A stretch of 64,000 nt of DNA from CAYQTL01 sp964420405 (GCA_964420405.1 CAYQTL010000007.1:1-64000); one strand, 5' to 3'; positions 15,625-24,428 are shown, counted from the stretch's first letter. The notes: a model not told the origin generated them from the letters alone. A program made the numbers and translations.

Positions 15625-17208
15625 ATGGAACGACAGATTCTGCTCGGCGACGAGGCCGTCGGGCTGGGCGCGATCCACGCTGGCATGAGCGGCGTGTACG
15701 CCTATCCCGGCACCCCCTCGACCGAGATCTTCGAGTTCGTGGAGAGGATCGCCGCGAAACGGGGCGACATCCACGCCTTCTGGAGCACCAACGAGAAGGT
15801 GGCCTACGAGGAGGCCCTCGGCATGAGCTGGGCCGGCAAGCGGGCGCTGGTGTGCATGAAGCACGTCGGGCTCAACGTGGCCGCCGACGCGTTCATGAAC
15901 TCGGCGGTCACCGGCACCAACGGCGGCCTCGTGGTGGCGGTCGCCGACGACCCGGGGATGCACTCCAGCCAGAACGAGCAGGACAGCCGCTACTACGCCC
16001 AGTTCGCGTTGATCCCGTGCTTCGAGCCGCGCAACCAGCAGGAGTGCTACGACCTCATGTTCGAGGCGTTCAGCCTGTCCGAGGAGCTGTCGGTGCCGGT
16101 GATGCTGCGGCTCGTGACACGCATCGCCCACAGCCGCAGCGGCGTGTCGACGCGGGCACCGATCGAGCAGAACCCGCTGGATCCGTCCCGCGACATCAAG
16201 AAGTGGACTTTGCTGCCGGTCAACGCCCGCGTCCAGTACCGCCAGCTGACGGAGAAGCAGCCCGAGCTGCTGCGGCGGGCCGAGACGAGCGCCCACAACG
16301 AGCTGGAGCTGCGGGGGCCGCGGGGTGTCATCACCTGCGGCATCGCCGACAACTACCTCCGCGAGAATCTCGAGCCGGAGCACGACCTTTCCGTGCTGTC
16401 GATCCGCCAGTACCCCATCCCGGCCGCCACGATCCGGGAGCTCGTCGCCCACTGCGACGAGCTGCTGGTGCTGGAGGACGGCTATCCGCTGGTGGAGAGC
16501 ACGGTGCGGGGCCTGTTCGGCCTCGAGGGCGTCGTCGTCCAGGGGCGGATGACCGGCGAGGTGCCGAGGGTCGGCGAGCTCGACCCCGACATCGTCCGCG
16601 ACGCCATGGGTCTCGAGCCGCGGGCGACGGCCGTGAAGCCGCGACCCGACGTTGCCGCGCGCCCTCCCGCCCTGTGCAAGGGCTGCCCACACGTGGACTC
16701 GTTCAAGGCCCTCAACGAGGCCCTCAGCGAGTTCGAGAATCCGCAGGTCTTCTCGGACATCGGCTGCTACACCCTGGCCGCGCTGCCGCCCCTCGAAGCG
16801 ATCCACAGCTGCGTCGCCATGGGTGCGTCGATCGGCATGGCCGCCGGGGCCGCCCATGCCGGCTACTCGCCCGCGGTCGCGGCGATCGGCGACAGCACCT
16901 TCTCCCATGGCGGCATCACGCCGCTGCTGTCCGCGGTCCAGCAGCAGGTCAACCTCAACGTCCTGATCGTCGACAACAGCACGGTCGGGATGACCGGCAC
17001 TCAGCGCTCGATGTCCACCGGCGAGACGCTCGACCAGGTCGTCCTCGGCACCGGCGTCGACCCGGCGCACGTGCGGATCATCGAGCCGACGCCGAAGAAC
17101 CACGACGCCAACGTCGCGATCATGCGGGAGGAGCTCGCCCACGACGGACCGAGCGTGATCATCGCGCGCCGGGCCTGCCTCGAGGCGATCAAGCGCGGCG
17201 CCAACTAG
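15625..17208 (+). CDS. iorA: Indolepyruvate:ferredoxin oxidoreductase, alpha subunit, lacking the ferredoxin domain
   Basis: Oxidatively decarboxylates aryl-2-oxoacids to aryl-acetyl-CoA with thiamine diphosphate and reduces ferredoxin. The N-terminus (LLGDEAVGLGAIHAG...YPGTPSTEI) is the pyrimidine-binding part. The ThDP-binding part lies near residues 390-460, with GDSTFSHGGI and VDNSTVGMTG. Archaeal IorA is above 600 residues because of a C-terminal 2[4Fe-4S] domain; this one ends at 527 after RRACLEAIKRGAN, so that domain is missing. A CKGCPH motif is present but is the normal internal Cys segment. A separate ferredoxin must complete the electron path. GGGAGGAAG precedes ATG. Confidence 0.9.
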   Translation: MERQILLGDEAVGLGAIHAGMSGVYAYPGTPSTEIFEFVERIAAKRGDIHAFWSTNEKVAYEEALGMSWAGKRALVCMKHVGLNVAADAFMNSAVTGTNGGLVVAVADDPGMHSSQNEQDSRYYAQFALIPCFEPRNQQECYDLMFEAFSLSEELSVPVMLRLVTRIAHSRSGVSTRAPIEQNPLDPSRDIKKWTLLPVNARVQYRQLTEKQPELLRRAETSAHNELELRGPRGVITCGIADNYLRENLEPEHDLSVLSIRQYPIPAATIRELVAHCDELLVLEDGYPLVESTVRGLFGLEGVVVQGRMTGEVPRVGELDPDIVRDAMGLEPRATAVKPRPDVAARPPALCKGCPHVDSFKALNEALSEFENPQVFSDIGCYTLAALPPLEAIHSCVAMGASIGMAAGAAHAGYSPAVAAIGDSTFSHGGITPLLSAVQQQVNLNVLIVDNSTVGMTGTQRSMSTGETLDQVVLGTGVDPAHVRIIEPTPKNHDANVAIMREELAHDGPSVIIARRACLEAIKRGAN

Positions 17209-17222
17209 GTGGGGAGGACGAG

Positions 17223-17987
17223 ATGCAGAAGAACATCATCCTGGCGGGTGTCGGCGGGCAGGGAATCCTCTCCATCGCCTACGTCATCGACAACGCCGCC
17301 CTCGACGCCGGCTTCCACTTCAAGCAGGCCGAGGTCCACGGGATGGCCCAGCGCGGAGGCGCCGTCCAGTCCCACCTGCGCTACGCGGACGCGCCGATCT
17401 TCTCGGACCTCATCCCGACGGGCACGGCCGACATGGTGCTGTCCGTGGAGCCGCTCGAGGTGCTGCGGTACTGGCACTACCTGCGGCCCGACGGCTGGGT
17501 GGTGACGAGCGTCACGCCGTACGTCAACATCCCCGACTACCCCGAGACGGACAGGCTGCTTTCGGAGCTCGCCGGGTACCCGAACCTGGTGCTGGTGGAC
17601 ACCGGACACATCGCGCGAGCCGCGGGCAATCTCCGCGCCCAGAACATGGCCGCCGTCGGCGCCGCGTCGATCCTGCTCGACTTCGAGCCCGCGGCGCTCG
17701 AGGCCCACGTCCGATCGCTGTTCGCGCGCAAAGGGGAGAAGACCGTCGACGTGAACCTGAGGGCGTTCCGTTACGGGCGCTCCTTCGGCGGCTTCTTCCG
17801 CGGTCTCGTCGCCGAGGGAGCGCCACCGGTCGCGGCACTCTCGCTGTGCGGCAAGCTCGCGCCCGACACCGTCGACGCCGCGCTCGCGGCCGGTTGGGCC
17901 CGGGTCGCCCGCGACCCGGAGAAGCTGCGGCAGGTCGTGACGGCGGACCAGGATCTCGCCGCCGACCGGGTTCCCGCGCTGAGCTGA
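17223..17987 (+). CDS. iorB: Indolepyruvate:ferredoxin oxidoreductase, beta subunit
   Basis: Gamma/beta-type subunit of the 2-oxoacid:ferredoxin oxidoreductase family (254 aa). The N-terminal motif ILAGVGGQGILS is diagnostic, and EVHGMAQRGGAVQSHLR is the conserved CoA/subunit segment. The start follows GGGGAGGACGAG, 14 nt after iorA, so both are one operon. The last 50 residues extend a little beyond archaeal IorB and contain no recognised motif. Confidence 0.93.
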   Translation: MQKNIILAGVGGQGILSIAYVIDNAALDAGFHFKQAEVHGMAQRGGAVQSHLRYADAPIFSDLIPTGTADMVLSVEPLEVLRYWHYLRPDGWVVTSVTPYVNIPDYPETDRLLSELAGYPNLVLVDTGHIARAAGNLRAQNMAAVGAASILLDFEPAALEAHVRSLFARKGEKTVDVNLRAFRYGRSFGGFFRGLVAEGAPPVAALSLCGKLAPDTVDAALAAGWARVARDPEKLRQVVTADQDLAADRVPALS

Positions 17988-18067
17988 CACCACGCCGCCG
18001 GACCCGCCGGAGGCCGCGATCCGACCGGGCCGGCGGCGGACCGGCGCGGGACGGGGAGGAGGAGCCG

Positions 18068-20443
18068 ATGGCGATCGACTTCGACCGGATCGAGAACCTG
18101 CTGGCGTCGGCCCATGCGGACGGGCGCAGCCACCTGTTCGAGCACGAGTGCTACGACCTGCTCGCGGCGATCGGCGCCGAGGCCGCCCCCGCCAGCCGGC
18201 TGATTCCGGCCGGCGCGAGCCCGACCCGGGCCGACCTGGACGCGATCCCTGGCGCCAAGGTGGTGCTCAAGATCGTGTCGCCCGACATCACCCACAAGAC
18301 CGAGGCCCGCGGGGTGCGGATCGTCGCCAACGAGATCGGCGCTGTCGAGGCCGCCCACGAGCTGATGCTGCGCCAGGTGCCCGAGACCTATGCGGCGTGG
18401 CTCGAGCGCCACGAGGGAGACGTCCCCACCGCCCTGGCGGGCCTGACCGGAGCCGAGCTGGAAGCGCGTCTGCGGGAGCGGCTCGTCGGTGTGCTCCTGT
18501 GCCGTTTCATGGACGCCGACGCCGCGGGCTTCGCCACCGAGCTGTTCGTCGGCGTCCGCAGGACCGCCGAGTTCGGTCCGATCATCTCCGCCGGCTTCGG
18601 CGGCGTCGAGATGGAGGTCCTGGCGGCCGAGACCCGCACGGGCGCCGCCGTCGCCATCGCTCCCACGGGTCTGGTGGACGGACGCCAGTTCTTCGAGCTG
18701 TTCCGGCGCACGCTCAGCTACCAGCGGATCTCGGGCGAGATGCGCGGCGCCCGTCGTCTGGTGTCCGACGACGTCCTCGTCGAGTGCTTCCAGGCGTTCA
18801 TCGACCTCGCCAACCGGTTCTCGGAGGTCACCGAGGGAACGCCGTTCTTCGTCCACGAGCTCGAGGTGAACCCCTTCGCCGTGTCGGGGGCCCACCTCGC
18901 TCCGCTCGACGGGATGTGCGCCTTCGGATGCTCCGAGCCGCAGCCCGGGCCGCGGCCGATCCACAAGATCGGCAGCCTGCTGCGGCCACGCTCGGCGGCC
19001 GTCATCGGGGTGTCCTCGAAGGGCCTCAACATGGGCCGCATCATCCTCCGCAACATCCTGGCCGCCGGCTTCAACCGCGACCACGCCTACGTCGTCCGAC
19101 CGGGCCTCGACGAGATCGACGGGGTGCGCTGCGTGCCGTCGCTCGCCGGGCTGCCGGAGAAGGTGGACCTGCTGGTGGTCGCGGTCGGCGCCGGCCAGGT
19201 ACCCGAGGTGCTCGACGAGCTGCTCGACCACGACGCCGCCAACGCGGTGATCCTGATCCCCGGCGGCCTCGGCGAGAAGGAGGGGTCCGAGGAGCTCGCC
19301 GCGCGGCTGAAGGGCCGGATCGCCGACGCCCACCGCAGCGCCGACGGCGGGCCGGTGTTCATCGGCGGCAACTCCCTCGGCGTGATCTCCCACCCCGGCC
19401 GCTACGACACCATGTTTATCCCGGAGACCAAGCTGCCGAAGTCCCGCGGCGACCGCCCGCGGCGCGCCTGCTTCCTGTCCCAGTCCGGGGCATACATCAT
19501 CGCCAATCTGAGCCGCATGCCGTGGCTCGACCCGGCCTACGCCCTGTCCATCGGCAACCAGATCGACCTCACTGCCGCCGACCTGCTCGCCTACCTCAAG
19601 GACGACCCGGCGCTCGACGTCTTCGCCGTCTACATGGAGGGCTTCCAGCCAGGCGACGGGCTCGCGTTCGCCCGCGCCGTCCGCGACACGGTCGCGCTCG
19701 GCAAGGACGTGGTGTTCTACAAGGCCGGCCGCACCTCGGAGGGTCGCTCGGCGACCGCCGGGCACACCGCCAGCGTGGCCGGCGACTACGCCGTCTGCGA
19801 GGCGGCCCTCGAGGAGGCCGGGGCGCTGGTGGCGTCGGACTTCAACCAGTTCTCGGACCTGCTGCGGGTGTGCGTCCACCTCCGCGACCGCGACGCCCGC
19901 GGCCGGGAGGTGGTGGCCATGTCCAACGCCGGCTTCGAGGCCGTCGGCATGGCCGACAACCTGTCGTGCGGACGCTTCCGGCTGCGGCTCGCCCGGTTCG
20001 GGGCCGCCACCGCCGGCGCGCTGGCCGCGACCCTCGAGGAGCACCGCCTCGCCGGGTTGGTGGACGTCAAGAACCCGTTCGACGTCACCCCGATGGCGAC
20101 CGACGAGGCGTTCGCGAGCCTGGTGGACCGGATCCTCTCCGACGACGACGTCCACGGGATGGTCGCCGGCATCGTACCTCTGACGCCCGCCATGCAGACG
20201 CTGGCCGCCGGCGACGGCCACGACGAGTCGGTCGAGGCCGCGGGCTCGATCTGCCGTCTGCTGCCGGAGGTTGCCGCCCGCCACGCGACGCCGCTGGTCG
20301 TGGTGGTGGACTCGGGCACGCTGTTCGACCCGATGGAGCGGGCCCTCGAGGCCGGTGGGCTCGCCGTGTTCCGCTCGGCCGACCGCGCCATGCGCGCCCT
20401 GGGGCGGTGGATCGAGTCCCGCGAGCGAGCCCGCGGCCGGTAG
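18068..20443 (+). CDS. ADP-forming acyl-CoA synthetase (fused, ATP-grasp first)
   Basis: Converts an acyl-CoA, ADP and phosphate to acid, CoA and ATP, giving substrate-level phosphorylation. The order is permuted relative to many homologues. Residues about 1-290 form an ATP-grasp (beta) domain with ADITHKTEARGV-like core (SPDITHKTEARG). A CoA-binding Rossmann domain follows (IGSLLRPRSAAVIGVSS, near residue 310), then the succinyl-CoA ligase-like domains with the phospho-His loop GHTASVAGDY near residue 570. It has 791 residues. It lies 80 nt downstream of iorB and very likely uses the aryl-acetyl-CoA that IorAB makes; that coupling is inference from context. Confidence 0.9.
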   Translation: MAIDFDRIENLLASAHADGRSHLFEHECYDLLAAIGAEAAPASRLIPAGASPTRADLDAIPGAKVVLKIVSPDITHKTEARGVRIVANEIGAVEAAHELMLRQVPETYAAWLERHEGDVPTALAGLTGAELEARLRERLVGVLLCRFMDADAAGFATELFVGVRRTAEFGPIISAGFGGVEMEVLAAETRTGAAVAIAPTGLVDGRQFFELFRRTLSYQRISGEMRGARRLVSDDVLVECFQAFIDLANRFSEVTEGTPFFVHELEVNPFAVSGAHLAPLDGMCAFGCSEPQPGPRPIHKIGSLLRPRSAAVIGVSSKGLNMGRIILRNILAAGFNRDHAYVVRPGLDEIDGVRCVPSLAGLPEKVDLLVVAVGAGQVPEVLDELLDHDAANAVILIPGGLGEKEGSEELAARLKGRIADAHRSADGGPVFIGGNSLGVISHPGRYDTMFIPETKLPKSRGDRPRRACFLSQSGAYIIANLSRMPWLDPAYALSIGNQIDLTAADLLAYLKDDPALDVFAVYMEGFQPGDGLAFARAVRDTVALGKDVVFYKAGRTSEGRSATAGHTASVAGDYAVCEAALEEAGALVASDFNQFSDLLRVCVHLRDRDARGREVVAMSNAGFEAVGMADNLSCGRFRLRLARFGAATAGALAATLEEHRLAGLVDVKNPFDVTPMATDEAFASLVDRILSDDDVHGMVAGIVPLTPAMQTLAAGDGHDESVEAAGSICRLLPEVAARHATPLVVVVDSGTLFDPMERALEAGGLAVFRSADRAMRALGRWIESRERARGR

Positions 20444-20455
20444 CGCGGACTCCGC

Positions 20456-20752
20456 GTCCGATCCCGATCCCGATGACCCTGTTCGAGCGGTGCGAGAAGC
20501 CGAACCACCAGGGCAGCACGCGACCACGACGTCGGACCAGAGCGGGTCGAAGGGGCTGGGTGCAGAGCCGTCGGCGTCGGATGCGGACGGGGTTCCGTCG
20601 TCTCAGCTCCTGACAGAGCCTCCGTCTCCAGGCTGGTGAGGCCGAGGCTTCCGGCCCGAGGTTCCCGGTCTCTGCGGTCTCCGCGTGCTCTGCGGTGGTC
20701 CAGCGTGTCGCGAGGCCACGCGGTGCCGTCGGGATCGGGATCGGGATCGGAC
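20456..20752. repeat. 297-bp intergenic element with perfect 19-bp terminal inverted repeats
   Basis: GTCCGATCCCGATCCCGAT (20456-20474) is repeated as its exact reverse complement at 20734-20752. The ends are arrays of the hexamer GATCCC. The inside carries no gene; it includes a GC-rich stretch with repeated CTCTGCGGT-like words (about 20670-20700). It fills almost the whole gap between the acyl-CoA synthetase gene and yjbQ, and its right end lies where the -35 of yjbQ would be. Confidence 0.75.
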
Positions 20753-20767
20753 GGAGAGGATCCGCGG

Positions 20768-20773
20768 TATGGT
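20768..20773 (+). promoter_or_regulatory. yjbQ -10 box
   Basis: TATGGT, identical to the hydrogenase -10 box, about 22 bp before the yjbQ ATG. The expected -35 position falls in the right end of the repeat element (20745-20750), where no good -35 sequence is seen. Confidence 0.45.
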
Positions 20774-20794
20774 TACGACCGGACGGGAGGCACC

Positions 20795-21217
20795 ATGAGA
20801 TCGCACACCGTGAAGCTGACGATGAACGTGCCGGAGCGGATGGACTTCGTGAACATCACCGCCGAGGTCGAAAAGGCGGTGCGGGACTCGGGGGTCCAGG
20901 AGGGGCTGTGCCTGGTCAACGCCATGCACATCACCGCGTCGGTGTTCATCAACGACAACGAGCCGGGGCTTCACCGCGACTACAGGAAGTGGCTCGAGGA
21001 GCTCGCACCGTTCGACCCGTCGCCGGAGCGGTACCACCACAACCGGACCGGCGAGGACAACGCCGACGCCCACCACAAGCGTCAGGTGATGGGGCGCGAG
21101 GTTGTGGTGGCGGTCACCGGCGGCGAGCTCGACTTCGGACCGTGGGAGCAGATCTTCTACGGCGAGTTCGACGGGCGACGCCCCAAGCGGATCCTGATCA
21201 AGGTGATCGGCGAGTAA
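20795..21217 (+). CDS. yjbQ: YjbQ family protein (UPF0047, secondary thiamine-phosphate synthase)
   Basis: A 140-residue protein of the YjbQ/UPF0047 family. Conserved features are the NAMHITASVFINDNE segment, HHNRTGEDNADAHHKRQVMG with its His cluster, and the C-terminal GPWEQIFYGEFDGRRPKRI. E. coli YjbQ has thiamine-phosphate synthase activity in vitro and as suppressor; the true role is uncertain. GGGAGG lies just before the ATG. It is monocistronic, since the next gene is a pseudogene. Confidence 0.93.
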   Translation: MRSHTVKLTMNVPERMDFVNITAEVEKAVRDSGVQEGLCLVNAMHITASVFINDNEPGLHRDYRKWLEELAPFDPSPERYHHNRTGEDNADAHHKRQVMGREVVVAVTGGELDFGPWEQIFYGEFDGRRPKRILIKVIGE

Positions 21218-21316
21218 CGGCCCGGCCGGCGTCGACGACCTGCCGCCGCCGGCATGACGGGAGGGCCGCGGCACGAGGAGGTGCCCGATGAGCGCGGCGC
21301 GCGCCGGCGGCACAGG

Positions 21317-21921
21317 ATGACGGCACAGCAGCCCTCCGCCCGCGCCGGGGCCGCGATGGTGTGAGCCGCCGCTGTGGCGTGGGGCGTGGACGGCGTGGTG
21401 CTGACCCCGCGGCTGGCCGGGCTGCCGGACGCCTTCGTGGTGCTGCTCCTGCACGCCGTGCCGTTCGCCCTCATGCAGCCGGTCCTCGCCGGACGGTGGC
21501 GGCGCCTCGCCACACTCGGCCCCACCGGCTGGCTGGCGGTGCTCGCGGTCGCCGCCACCGGCGGCCTCGCGGGCACGCTCGCGATCGTCCACGCCCTGTT
21601 CCTGGTCCACTTCGACCAGCTCAGCGTGGTGGTGGTGCTGCTGCAGAAGCTGCAGCCCGTGTTCGCCATCGCCCTCGCGGCGGCGCTCCTGCGCGAGCGG
21701 ATCGAGCCGCGGCTGCTCGGCCTCGCGGCCGCGGCCTGGCCGCGGTCCGGGCGAGCGTCGCCACGATCTGCGAGCTGTGCCTTCCACTCACCGCCGTGCT
21801 GCTCGACCATCTGGTCAACCGGACCCGGCTCGGCCCCTGGCAGTGGCTCGGCGCCGCCATCCTGGTCGGCTCCATCGTGCGCCTCTCGATGCGCCAGAAG
21901 ACGCCGATGACCGGACCGTGA
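21317..21921 (+). pseudogene. Inactivated DMT/EamA-family transporter
   Basis: Remnant of a drug/metabolite transporter. The reading frame from ATG 21317 meets TGA at 21362-21364 where Trp (TGG) would fit the family pattern (V-W-A-A-A-V-A-W-G). The same frame continues through PFALMQPVL and LLQKLQPVFAIALAAALLRERIEP, the end of the first EamA repeat. Near 21735-21745 the frame shifts and the sequence jumps directly to the end of the second repeat (VATICELCLPLTAVLLDHL... LGPWQWLGAAILVGSIV). About 100 residues are missing. Nonsense, frameshift and deletion together make a functional product unlikely. Confidence 0.8.
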
Positions 21922-21993
21922 TCCGGTCCGTCTCCGCTCCCGGTCCCGACGATCATGACGTCCAGACCGGGGAGGCGGCAGGATGCCGACGCC

Positions 21994-22971
21994 CTAGCCG
22001 CCCGGCGTGGGCGGGAAGAGACGCGGGAGGCCGGCGTCGACGGCGTAGCGCAGGACGGCGGTGGCGGCGCGGAGAGTCACCCAGCGCGACGGCTCGCCGG
22101 GCGCCGGGGACCACTCCCCCACCGGCAGCGAGCGGGGCACCGGCCGACGCCGCCGCCAGCGACCCGATCCGTCCTGCATCTCCTGCAACCTGCCGAGTGC
22201 GGGTCGGAGGCGTGGATCCCACGGCGCGCCGGAGCGGGCGAGCGTCGCGAGCATCTCCGCGACGTCGGTCCGGTCCAGCCCGGGATGGGCGAGGCGCTCC
22301 AACGACGGTCGCCGCCGGTCGGCCAGGATCCGCACGATCGAACCCTGGGCCCGTCCGCGCAGCTCGGGCCCACGGGCCCCGGGCGACGACGCGAGACCTC
22401 CGAGCAGGGCGGTCGGCACCACCGCGTCCTCCTCCCCCGTCGCTCGCGCCCAGCCACCGTCCGGCGTCGTCGGCGCGGCCTCCTCGAGCCACGCGAGTGC
22501 CTCCTGCACCCGCGGATGGCGCGCCAGCCCGACTGCGAGCGCGGCGGCCGCCAATCTGGCCGTCAGCCCGGGGTCTGCCGAAGCTCCGACGCGCGACGCG
22601 AACCCTCCCGCGCCCGGAGCCCGCTCGAGCAGCGCCCGCATCCCGGCCAGCAGGCGCGGGTCCCGCGGGTCGGCCCCCAGCTCGACCGCCGCCAGCAGAC
22701 GCCACCCGCGGCCCCGGTACCGCGTCCACCAGCCGGCCCGGTTGGCCCAGGCGCCGTCGGGATGGAGCTCGGCGAGCATCGCTGCGACCGGATCGGAGGC
22801 GCCTGCGGCATCCGCCTGCCGGGCGACTGCCGGGCTCGTCGCCGGCCGCCCGAAAAGCTCCACCAGAACGCGCTGGTGCAGACCCGGCCGCTCCCCCTCC
22901 AACAGCCAACCGATCGGATCGAACCGCAGCGCCTCCCACGCGTCGTCGCACGGTGCGCCGGGCTCGGCCAC
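21994..22971 (-). CDS. Alpha/alpha-toroid protein (prenyltransferase/squalene-cyclase-like repeats)
   Basis: A 325-residue protein, probably an all-helical toroid like squalene cyclase or protein prenyltransferase beta subunits. Repeated helix-DG-x-W patterns are visible: LHPDGAWANRAGWW, LLERAPGAGGFASRV, ALAWLEEAAPTTPDGGWA and LGRLQEMQDGSGRW. No DXDD cyclase catalytic motif or metal triad is apparent, so a binding or scaffold role is as likely as catalysis. GTG 22971 starts 2 nt after the stop of the upstream 91-aa gene, so they are one operon. Confidence 0.65.
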   Translation of the reverse strand: MAEPGAPCDDAWEALRFDPIGWLLEGERPGLHQRVLVELFGRPATSPAVARQADAAGASDPVAAMLAELHPDGAWANRAGWWTRYRGRGWRLLAAVELGADPRDPRLLAGMRALLERAPGAGGFASRVGASADPGLTARLAAAALAVGLARHPRVQEALAWLEEAAPTTPDGGWARATGEEDAVVPTALLGGLASSPGARGPELRGRAQGSIVRILADRRRPSLERLAHPGLDRTDVAEMLATLARSGAPWDPRLRPALGRLQEMQDGSGRWRRRRPVPRSLPVGEWSPAPGEPSRWVTLRAATAVLRYAVDAGLPRLFPPTPGG

Positions 22972-22973
22972 CG

Positions 22974-23249
22974 TCAGATGCGGCCCATGCGGCGCTGCTG
23001 CATCATCTGCCGCAGGACGCGCAGCGCGCCCTCGATCCGGCTGATGCGGCGGTTGCGCTCGCGGATGGCGTCGAGGTCGTCCTGGGAAGGCTGATCGGCC
23101 CGGGTTTCCCGGAGGCGCTTCTCGATCTCGAACTCGAGCGTCTGCATCTGGCCGATGTCGAGCCGCTTCACCGTGATCTTCGAGATCGTCGCGTAGCCGT
23201 CGCACACCTGGCGCGCCATCGCGGGCGCCGATCCGCCGACAAAGCTCAT
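22974..23249 (-). CDS. Hypothetical 91-aa helical protein
   Basis: I do not recognise a family. The middle and C-terminal parts (MQTLEFEIEKRLRETRA..., DDLDAIRERNRRISRIEGALRVLRQMMQQRRMG) are strongly amphipathic, suggesting coiled coils. The N-terminal segment MSFVGGSAPAMARQVCDGY is not a signal peptide. Start ATG follows GGAGGAACG. It sits between the degenerate ABC-like gene (35 nt upstream) and the toroid gene (2 nt downstream), so the three are likely co-expressed. Confidence 0.65.
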   Translation of the reverse strand: MSFVGGSAPAMARQVCDGYATISKITVKRLDIGQMQTLEFEIEKRLRETRADQPSQDDLDAIRERNRRISRIEGALRVLRQMMQQRRMGRI

Positions 23250-23284
23250 GCGTTCCTCCGACCGCTCACCGTGCAACCATCGTC

Positions 23285-24421
23285 TCACATCTCGCGCGGC
23301 CGCAGACCCCCGTGCCGCAGCTCGAGAACCCGGTCGGCGCGGCGCGCCAGGTCGATGTCGGTCGTCCACCAGATCGCGGTCCGTCCCACCGACGCCCGCA
23401 CCACCGCCGAACGCCACAGCTCGGCGCGGACGGCGTTGACCCATGGGGCGGGGTCGAGGACCACCAGGACGCGGTAGTCCGATGGCACCACCCGCGCAAC
23501 CAGCACCAGCGCCCGGTCGAGGGGCTCGAGCGGCGACCCGTCCGGCGCGATCCGCCGGCCGCCGAGGTCGCGCCGCGCGTCGTCGAGCCCGCACGCCTGG
23601 CACACGGCGTCCAGGGTCCCGGCGCCGACCGGGACGTCGCACAGTGCGGCGAGATTGTCGGCGAGGGTTCCCGCCAGCAGGGGCTCACCGCGGGCGACGA
23701 CCGCCGCCAGCCGGTCGTCGTCGCCGCACGGCACACCGTCGACGGCCACCTCTCCCGCCAGCGGTCGGCGCCGGCCGGCGATCGTCTCCGCCACGGCGGA
23801 CGCGTCGTCCTCGCTGTCGTGCAGCACCGCCACCGACTCCCCCGCCCGAACCTCGAGCTCAAGCGGCACCGTGCGTCGCAGGCCGTCGCGGTCGCCGATC
23901 ACGGCGCCCCGCAGGGTCACCGTCCCCCGGACCTCCCGCGAGGGCGGCGCCAGGACGACGGCGCCGCGGCGCGCGGCGGCTTCCGGCCGCAGCGCTGCGC
24001 CCGCGGCTCCCATCACCACCACGGCTGACGCCACGGCGGACGTCGCGCCGCCGTCGAGCAGCGACGGGGACAGGGCGAACGGCATCGCCCACACGACCGC
24101 AGCCGCCGCATCTCCGCCGTCGGGCCGGATCCGAGGCGCACCGAGCGCCGCACGGGTCCCCGCGACAACCACCGCTGCCGTCGCCCATCCGAGGACGACC
24201 TGCCAACGGTCGGCCATCGCCAGGGCGACGAGGCCGGATGCCACCTGGACCGCGCCCGTCCAGGGCTGCGGTGGTCGCCCGCGGCCCGGGACGACCGCTC
24301 CGGAGGCGGCCGCCACGATGCCGGCGGGAAGCCAGCCGGGCTGCCAGAACGCGATCCACGGCAACGCCGCGAGCGCCGCCGCGTGGTACCATCCCGCCGC
24401 CCGCCGCCAGTCGGTTTCCAT
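23285..24421 (-). CDS. Membrane protein with a catalytically dead ABC-type nucleotide-binding domain
   Basis: Residues 1 to about 165 contain several hydrophobic segments (AALAALPWIAFW, AVQVASGLVALAMA, VVLGWATAAVVVAG, AAAVVWAMPFAL, AVASAVVVMGAAG). Residues about 175-378 follow the layout of an exporter-type ABC ATPase, but each motif is degenerate. Walker A is HDSEDDASA instead of GxxGxGKS/T. The Q-loop is VARGEPLLAGTLADNLAAL with Arg in place of Gln. The signature is GSPLEPLDRA. Walker B ends VVLDPAPW with no catalytic Glu, and the H-loop is TTDIDLARRADRVLEL without His. The frame is open for 378 residues and TACCAT lies 7 nt before ATG, so it is expressed-looking rather than a pseudogene. 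Confidence 0.7.
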   Translation of the reverse strand: METDWRRAAGWYHAAALAALPWIAFWQPGWLPAGIVAAASGAVVPGRGRPPQPWTGAVQVASGLVALAMADRWQVVLGWATAAVVVAGTRAALGAPRIRPDGGDAAAAVVWAMPFALSPSLLDGGATSAVASAVVVMGAAGAALRPEAAARRGAVVLAPPSREVRGTVTLRGAVIGDRDGLRRTVPLELEVRAGESVAVLHDSEDDASAVAETIAGRRRPLAGEVAVDGVPCGDDDRLAAVVARGEPLLAGTLADNLAALCDVPVGAGTLDAVCQACGLDDARRDLGGRRIAPDGSPLEPLDRALVLVARVVPSDYRVLVVLDPAPWVNAVRAELWRSAVVRASVGRTAIWWTTDIDLARRADRVLELRHGGLRPREM

Positions 24422-24428
24422 GCCAGGA

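Noticed and set aside
20456..20752. An insertion sequence
   Set aside because: Terminal inverted repeats are present, but no transposase gene or open frame lies inside.
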